Origin: JBFHNV01 sp965365655
Lineage (GTDB): Bacteria; Pseudomonadota; Gammaproteobacteria; HK1
Length of the DNA stretch: 6,580 nucleotides
Direction of reading: 5' to 3'
NCBI GenBank assembly: GCA_965365655.1
Contig: CBDUCN010000290.1
Location: 1-6,580 of the forward strand
The notes below the pieces were generated by a model. It did not search any database. It worked only from the letters and a program-made list of their open reading frames with translations, and was not told the DNA's origin. Shown here piece by piece: positions 1-6,580 of the stretch. Position numbers and translations under genes: made by a program. How positions within the stretch are numbered: position 1 is the stretch's first letter; each line of letters begins with the position of its first letter.

Positions 1-3
1 AAA

Positions 4-21
4 GCCCCGGGTGCCGGGGGC
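4..21. other. GC-rich stem-loop at window edge, possible terminator
   Basis: CCCCGG (5-10) pairs with CCGGGG (14-19) around a GTG loop, and G4/C21 can extend the stem with one bulged G. AAA precedes it, so the minus-strand copy ends in TTT at the window edge. On the + strand no T-run follows. It could be the remnant of an intrinsic terminator belonging to a gene outside the window, or chance pairing in GC-rich DNA. No visible gene needs it. Confidence 0.3.
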
Positions 22-131
22 GTGATGGATGACGATCATGGTCGCGGTCCTCGCAGCGGCGCCGGCCAGCCCGCGCCGGCCTATGGCCGCTCCGAATCTA
101 ACAGCCGGGCCCGGCGCGGGGCGTGATCGGG

Positions 132-160
132 CCGTGTGGCGCGCGGATCCCGGCACACGG
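132..160. other. 7-bp perfect inverted repeat
   Basis: CCGTGTG (132-138) and CACACGG (154-160) are exact reverse complements separated by 15 bases. A 12-base perfect palindrome, GCCGGGCCCGGC, lies just upstream at 104-115. Both sit in the non-coding leader of the regulator gene. They could be protein-binding sites or stem-loops, but short repeats like these also arise by chance at this base composition. Confidence 0.25.
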
Positions 161-213
161 GACGATACCCCCCGGACCGCGGCGTGCGTCCGCCCGCGCG
201 GGAGGCGAACCGC

Positions 214-239
214 GTCATCGCGATCCGGGCCGCGATGAC
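214..239. promoter_or_regulatory. Perfect 9-bp inverted repeat, candidate operator or leader hairpin
   Basis: GTCATCGCG (214-222) and CGCGATGAC (231-239) are perfect reverse complements flanking the 8-base spacer ATCCGGGC. The right arm ends 42 bases before the chosen start codon of the regulator gene. Half-site centres are 17 bases apart, which would suit a dimeric DNA-binding protein. A role in (auto)regulation of the downstream gene is inferred. The alternative is an RNA hairpin in the leader. The short AT-richer stretch after it (GATTATCTT, 241-249) is not a convincing U-tract, so I do not call a terminator. Confidence 0.45.
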
Positions 240-272
240 CGATTATCTTCCTGAATTCCAGTCACGGTGACG

Positions 273-277
273 GGAGG
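273..277 (+). promoter_or_regulatory. Ribosome binding site deciding the regulator start
   Basis: GGAGG lies 4 bases upstream of ATG 282. The in-frame GTG at 267 has no comparable purine-rich site at a usable distance and would itself read through this GGAGG. ATG 282 is therefore the better start. Confidence 0.7.
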
Positions 278-281
278 TCGC

Positions 282-3236
282 ATGAGCGCTTCATCACCCG
301 CTCTCGCCGGGCGCCGGGCGCAAGACCGGGGCGACGTGCAGGGCCGCTCCGTCCCGCTCGCCCGGGTCACGCCGCCGGACCTGTCGCACATCGTCCCGCG
401 CACGCGCCTCCTCGACGCGATCGACGCTGCGCGCGCGAGGATGGTGTGGATCGCCGGACTGGCCGGCAGCGGCAAGACCACGCTCGCCGCGGACTACGCG
501 CGGCACACCGGCGCGCCGGTCGTGTGGCTGCGTCTCGACGGCCAGGACGAGGATCCGGCCGGGTACTTCCTGCATCTCTCGGCCGCCGCGGATGCCGCGG
601 GCGTGGCCCGCGGCGGCGCGCTGCCCGTGCTGTCCGTCGACCGGCTGGGCGCGCTGGAGGCGTACGCGCGCGAGTTCTTCGCGGCGCTGTTCAACGCCGT
701 CGGCGAACGCTGCGTCGTGGTCCACGACGACGTGCACCACCTCGACCCCGCAGGCGCGATGGCAGGCGTGCTGGCGGCGCTGCTCGACGAGGCGCCGCCC
801 CGCGCACGCCTCGTCATGACCGGCCGGGAGGGCCCGCCGCCGGCGCTCGCGCGCGGCGTCGCCAACGGTGACGTGTGGGTGATGCCGGGCGAGCGCCTCG
901 CGATGACGGAGGACGAGACGCGCCGGCTCGTGCAGAGGTGGGCCACCCCGCCGACGCCGGCGGGCATCGCGACGCTGCACCGGCACACCCAGGGCTGGGC
1001 GGGCGGCCTCGCGCTTCTGGGCGCGGGCGGCGGACCTGGCGGACACGACGCGCAGCGCCTGCTCGCCGGCTACTTCGAGTGCGAGGTGCTGGACGGCCTC
1101 GACGACGCGCAACGCGACGCGCTCACGCGCATCGCGTGGCTGCCCGCGGTACGCGCGGACCTCGCGCGCGCGGTGGCCGGCTCCGGCGGCGCGTGCGAGG
1201 TGCTCGACGATCTCGCGCGCCGCGGTCTGTTCGTCTCCACGCACGTCGGGCCGCGGCCGGAGTTCGCGCTGCACGCGCTGTTCACCGAGCACCTGCAGCG
1301 CCGTGCGCGCGAGACGCTGCCGGACGAGGAGGTGCGCGCGATCCAGGTCGCGAGCGCCGACGCGCTGCGCGGCGAGGGCGACGTGGCACCGGCCGTCGCG
1401 CTCTACCTCGAGGCCGGGGCTCACGCCGAGGCGGCGGCCGCGATTGGCGAGACGGCCCCCGCGATGTTCCGCGAGGCGCGGCTACACACCCTGCGCGAGT
1501 GGGTGCAGACGCTGTCGCCGGACGCGCGCCTCGCAGACCCGTGGCTCGACCACTGGCTCGCGATGTGCGTCCTGATGACGGACCCCGCCGGGGGTCGCGA
1601 GCTGATGCACGTCGCGTACCGCGGCTTTCGCGAGCGCGGCGACGAGCGCGGCCGCGTGCTCGCGCTCAGCTACCTGATCGGCTCGTACTTCATGTCGTAC
1701 TCGTCCACCCATCCGCTGCGCGCGTGGGTGGATGAGATCGGCGCGCTGGGCGAGCAGTTCGACGCGCTGCCCGACGCCGACACGCGCGCGAGCGCGGCGC
1801 TGGGCGTGTGGTACGGGCTGTTCCTGGTCGAGCCCGATCACCCCGATCTCGCGCTGTGGGAATCACGCCTCACCGCGATCCTGCGCCAGCCGGTGAACCC
1901 CACCACGAAGCTGCGCATCGGCATGATCCTCTCCAAGCATTACTACTACACCGGGCGCTACGCGAAGATCTGGCCGCTGCGCCCGCTGCTGCTCGCGGAG
2001 TCGCGCGACGCGGCGCTGTCGCCCTACGGGCGGCTGCTGTGGTTCCTCTACAGCCTCCCGGACTGCTGGTCGCGCGGCGACTTCGACGAGGCACGCCGCG
2101 AGCTCGAGCGCGCACTCGCCGAGGCGAGCCGCTCGGGGATCCACCTGCTCGACAACCACTGCATCCTGCACACCGCCGCCGCGTGCCTTCTCGACGGCGC
2201 GCTGGACGAGGCGGCGGCGCTGCTCGATCGCGTGCCGCCGGCGAGCGCGTCGACGCGCCACATGGAGATGTGGCACCTGTACCTGAACCGCTCCTGGCAC
2301 TCGTGCCTGGAAGGGCGTCACGTCGAGGCGGCAGAGCACGCCGCGCTGTGCGGCATGGCCGCGCGGGACATGGGCGGCGTCGCGCCGCAGTGCCTCGCGA
2401 TCGTCGCGCAGGCCTGGATCGCCACCGCGCGCGGGCGGGCCGACGACGCGGCTCGCCTGCTCGCCGAGCTCGAGCCGCTGGCCGCACGCAGCGGCAGCGA
2501 CCTGGTGCACTTCCACGCGCGTCTCGTCGCCGCCCGCCTCGCACTGCACGCGGGCGAGCGCGCGCGCTCGGCGGCGCTGCTTCGCGACGCACTCGCGATC
2601 GGGCGCGAGCTGGGGCTGCTGCACTTCCAGTGGGCAGTGCCGGAGCTGCTCGCACCGCTCGCACATCTCGCGCTGGAACAGGGCATGGAAGTGGACTACG
2701 TTCGCGCGCTGGTACGCGCGCGGCACATGCACACGCTGCCGGCGCCGGCGCACATCGAGGCGTGGCCGTGGCAGGTGACGATCCGCACCCTGGGCCGCTT
2801 CGAGGTGCTGCTCGACGGCGAGCCGCTGGCGCAGACCGGCAAGGCGCAGACGCGGACGCTGGCGCTGCTCAAGGCCATCCTCGCGTTCGGCGCCGAGCAG
2901 GTGGGCAGCGCGACGCTGTGCGACGCGCTGTGGCCGGACGCGGACGGCGACGCCGCTCACCACGCGCTGGAGTCCGCCCTCTATCGCCTGCGCAAGCTGA
3001 TCGGCAAGGAGGCGGTGACGGTGCGCGACGGCAAGGTGTCGCTGTGCTGGACCCGCTGCTGGTGGGACGCGCGCGCGCTGCAGCACCTCGCGTCGGCAGT
3101 GCCGGACGGCGGCGAGCGACGCCGGCTGGCGTCGGCGATCTGCCACGGCCCGTTCCTGGCCGCCGACGCCGACCTCGCGTTCGCGGTACCTGCGCGCGAG
3201 CGCTTCGCCGCGATCGCGCAGGATCTGCTCGGCTGA
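282..3236 (+). CDS. MalT-like STAND ATPase transcriptional regulator with C-terminal SARP-type winged helix
   Basis: This encodes a 984-residue cytoplasmic regulator. The N-terminal part is a P-loop ATPase: Walker A GLAGSGKTT at residues 59-67 and a Walker B-like strand CVVVHDDVHHLD at 144-155. The run VWLRLDGQDEDPAGYF (81-96) resembles the segment after Walker A in MalT/LuxR-type STAND proteins. Residues about 350-820 are alanine/leucine-rich helical repeats of TPR-like character, the usual ligand-sensing superhelix. At about 830-922 there is an OmpR/SARP-type winged helix (IRTLGRFEVLLDGEPL, then ALWPDADGD and LESALYRLRKLIG). Classical MalT would end in a LuxR helix-turn-helix, which is absent. 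Only about 60 residues follow the winged helix, with CHGPFLAADAD and PARERF resembling the start of a bacterial transcriptional activator domain, so that domain is abbreviated. Family knowledge suggests ATP- and inducer-dependent oligomerisation followed by DNA binding. The inducer is unknown. The gene is codirectional with the exported-protein genes downstream and may control them, which is inference. An alternative GTG start at 267 adds five residues. Confidence 0.92.
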   Translation: MSASSPALAGRRAQDRGDVQGRSVPLARVTPPDLSHIVPRTRLLDAIDAARARMVWIAGLAGSGKTTLAADYARHTGAPVVWLRLDGQDEDPAGYFLHLSAAADAAGVARGGALPVLSVDRLGALEAYAREFFAALFNAVGERCVVVHDDVHHLDPAGAMAGVLAALLDEAPPRARLVMTGREGPPPALARGVANGDVWVMPGERLAMTEDETRRLVQRWATPPTPAGIATLHRHTQGWAGGLALLGAGGGPGGHDAQRLLAGYFECEVLDGLDDAQRDALTRIAWLPAVRADLARAVAGSGGACEVLDDLARRGLFVSTHVGPRPEFALHALFTEHLQRRARETLPDEEVRAIQVASADALRGEGDVAPAVALYLEAGAHAEAAAAIGETAPAMFREARLHTLREWVQTLSPDARLADPWLDHWLAMCVLMTDPAGGRELMHVAYRGFRERGDERGRVLALSYLIGSYFMSYSSTHPLRAWVDEIGALGEQFDALPDADTRASAALGVWYGLFLVEPDHPDLALWESRLTAILRQPVNPTTKLRIGMILSKHYYYTGRYAKIWPLRPLLLAESRDAALSPYGRLLWFLYSLPDCWSRGDFDEARRELERALAEASRSGIHLLDNHCILHTAAACLLDGALDEAAALLDRVPPASASTRHMEMWHLYLNRSWHSCLEGRHVEAAEHAALCGMAARDMGGVAPQCLAIVAQAWIATARGRADDAARLLAELEPLAARSGSDLVHFHARLVAARLALHAGERARSAALLRDALAIGRELGLLHFQWAVPELLAPLAHLALEQGMEVDYVRALVRARHMHTLPAPAHIEAWPWQVTIRTLGRFEVLLDGEPLAQTGKAQTRTLALLKAILAFGAEQVGSATLCDALWPDADGDAAHHALESALYRLRKLIGKEAVTVRDGKVSLCWTRCWWDARALQHLASAVPDGGERRRLASAICHGPFLAADADLAFAVPARERFAAIAQDLLG

Positions 3237-3675
3237 GCCGCAGACCGTCCGCCTGGAGGGCCCCTCCCGCCGACCGCGCGCCCGCTGACGCTGCGCGCCG
3301 CGCGCAAGCCGGCTGATCCCGCCCGCCGACCGCACGCGAGCTCACGCTCCCCGACCTCCGTCAGGATGCCGAAACGGCACTGCCTGCGCGTATTCACGCC
3401 GCTGCGCCGAAGGGCGATCTATCGCTGGCTCAGGACATCGAGGGCTTACGTGCCGGATGTTCGAGCGTGCAACCCTGCAGCGGACGCAGGCCGGCGACGA
3501 ACGGAGCTTCTCATCGTCTGCCGGTCGGCTCGATGACCCGCGTTTGCGGCACCCCCGAGCCCCGACCGCGCACGCGTGAACCACATCACGCTCGCCGCGC
3601 GTAGCGGTGAGCCATCGGTGAGCCCACGGACCAGAGACTGGCCCCCGTACCCGAACGCACGCACGGAGATTCGAG
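3237..3675. other. 439-base intergenic region between regulator and exported-protein genes
   Basis: I see no convincing gene here on either strand. The open frames crossing it have no ribosome binding site and composition unlike real protein. At the left edge, CGGC-TGA-GCCG (3230-3240) is a small palindrome centred on the regulator's stop codon, and GGAGG/CCTCC (3255-3267) forms a short hairpin. Neither is followed by a T-run, so no intrinsic terminator is called. A GCGAT/ATCGC repeat lies at 3414-3425. No sigma-70 promoter hexamers stand out. The length and the structures suggest that the next gene has its own promoter here, but I cannot place it. Confidence 0.6.
3474..3524 (+). promoter_or_regulatory. 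Two abutting stem-loops in the leader of the exported-protein gene
   Basis: The first stem pairs CCTGC (3474-3478) with GCAGG (3486-3490). The second begins at the next base: CCGGCGACGA (3491-3500) pairs with TCGTC (3514-3518) and GCCGG (3520-3524), with one bulged T at 3519. A GAG/CTC mini-stem (3504-3512) lies inside its loop. This is ten paired bases plus an inner three. The structures end about 150 bases before the ATG at 3676. They could be part of a structured 5' untranslated region, a factor-binding site, or an atypical terminator for the regulator gene without a T-run. Function is not established. Confidence 0.3.
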
Positions 3676-6057
<2,382 letters not shown>

Positions 6058-6087
6058 CCGTGCGTGCACCGACCCATCCCGTTCCCG

Positions 6088-6094
6088 AAAGGAG
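6088..6094 (+). promoter_or_regulatory. Strong ribosome binding site of the cohesin-like gene
   Basis: AAAGGAG lies 7 bases before ATG 6102, an optimal Shine-Dalgarno arrangement. It supports this start although the gene runs off the window. It is the strongest ribosome binding site in the window, consistent with high expression of the downstream gene relative to the preceding one. That last point is inference. Confidence 0.8.
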
Positions 6095-6101
6095 TTCCGC
6101 G

Positions 6102-6580
6102 ATGTACAGGACCATCATGCTTTCGCTGGGCGCCGCGCTGCTGATCGCGTCGCCCGCCTCACGCGCCGTGACCATCGATTTCGTGCCGGCGGCCCAGTCG
6201 GTGTCGCCAGGCGGCACCGCGCAGGTGGACATCGTCGTTGGCGGGCTGGGCGACGGCGTCGCGCCCAGCCTCGGCAGCTTCGACATCGACGTCGGCTTCG
6301 ACGCCGGGGTGCTGTCGCTGGCCTCGGTGGCGCTGGGCGGCGACCTGGGCGATCCGGCCTCCATCCTCGAGACCGACGCCGGCAGCGGTCTGCTCGGCGC
6401 GGGCCTGCTCGACGTGTTCGTGATCTCGTTCCTGTTCGATTTCGAGCTCGACGCGCTGCAGTCGGACCGCGTGGTGCTCGCGACGATGGTGTTCGACGCC
6501 ATCGGCGTCGGGGTGAGCCCGCTGTCACTGCCGCAGGTGATCCTCGGCGACGCCCTCGGGGCGCCGCTTGCGCTAGCCGG
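6102..6580 (+). CDS. Exported cohesin-like domain protein, 3' end cut by window
   Basis: The frame is open from ATG 6102 to the window end, giving 159 complete residues with no stop. Residues 1-22 are a typical signal peptide: MYRT, a hydrophobic core at 5-16 and cleavage after SRA (20-22). The mature part reads as a cohesin-like beta-sandwich. It has VSPGGTAQVDIVV (34-46), then SLGSFDIDVGFDAGVLSL (56-73), LDALQSDRVVLATMVFDA (116-133) and SPLSLPQVILGDALGAPL (139-156). This alternation of a PG-containing first strand, an FD-x-DV-x-FD-x-x-VLS motif and a late V-x-LAT-x-x-FDA strand is the pattern of cohesin domains, including those in proteobacterial PEP-CTERM proteins. Cohesins bind dockerins, and the preceding gene ends in a dockerin-like domain 44 bases upstream, so the two probably share a transcript. 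Whether the missing C-terminus carries a PEP-CTERM or other anchor cannot be seen. A generic immunoglobulin-like adhesin domain is the alternative. Confidence 0.88.
   Translation, partial: MYRTIMLSLGAALLIASPASRAVTIDFVPAAQSVSPGGTAQVDIVVGGLGDGVAPSLGSFDIDVGFDAGVLSLASVALGGDLGDPASILETDAGSGLLGAGLLDVFVISFLFDFELDALQSDRVVLATMVFDAIGVGVSPLSLPQVILGDALGAPLALA

Noticed and set aside
29..238. Small + strand open frame in the leader
   Set aside because: It has no ribosome binding site and its composition is like random GC-rich sequence. It also crosses the inverted repeats at 132-160 and 214-239.
3255..3267. GGAGG/CCTCC hairpin after the regulator stop as an intrinsic terminator
   Set aside because: The stem is only five base pairs and no T-run follows. 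A pairing this short is expected by chance here.
1808..3316. Second + strand open frame of 502 codons inside the regulator gene
   Set aside because: The frame is offset within a continuous, motif-bearing gene. The translation is an Arg/Ala-rich shadow, not evidence of a frameshift.
1863..3335. Minus-strand open frame of 490 codons
   Set aside because: It overlaps the regulator's TPR and winged-helix coding. The arginine-rich translation without motifs is typical of a GC-rich shadow frame.
3375..3390. Possible sigma-54 promoter (CGGCAC, 5 bases, GCGCG), of interest because PEP-CTERM genes can be sigma-54 controlled
   Set aside because: The GG and GC doublets have the right spacing, but the -12 element lacks the TT and final A/T. 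It lies nearly 290 bases from the start codon. Too weak to call.

Overview
This is a very GC-rich bacterial window with G/C-ending codons and long spurious open frames on the opposite strand. It holds three genes, all on the + strand, and the last is cut by the window end. No gene is a taxonomic marker. The combination of a MalT-like ATPase regulator, a secreted DUF11/thrombospondin-type-3/dockerin-like protein and a secreted cohesin-like protein (a type often seen among PEP-CTERM proteins) suggests a high-GC gamma- or betaproteobacterium, probably environmental. That placement is inference.

Layout: positions 1-281 hold no credible gene but several inverted repeats. The best is a perfect 9-bp repeat at 214-239, just ahead of the first gene. 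Positions 282-3236 encode a 984-residue STAND-type regulator with an N-terminal P-loop ATPase, a long helical TPR-like middle and a C-terminal SARP/OmpR-type winged helix in place of the LuxR-type helix-turn-helix of classical MalT. Positions 3237-3675 are a 439-base non-coding gap with two abutting stem-loops (3474-3524), so the next genes probably have their own promoter.

Positions 3676-6057 encode a 793-residue exported multidomain protein. In order it has a signal peptide, an unassigned beta-rich domain, a DUF11 repeat, a MopE-like metal-binding motif inside a cysteine-dense segment, a second DUF11-like repeat, a further beta-domain, a thrombospondin type 3 calcium repeat, and a C-terminal dockerin-like double EF-hand with a three-cysteine tail. 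After 44 bases, with a strong ribosome binding site, a second exported protein starts at 6102. Its visible 159 residues are a signal peptide and a cohesin-like beta-sandwich.

The most interesting reading is that the second and third genes form an operon encoding a dockerin-like ligand and its cohesin-like receptor. That would be a non-cellulosomal, calcium-dependent cell-surface or extracellular assembly with no catalytic domain in sight, possibly controlled by the large ATPase regulator encoded upstream. The domain calls rest on visible motifs. The interaction and the regulatory link are inferences.
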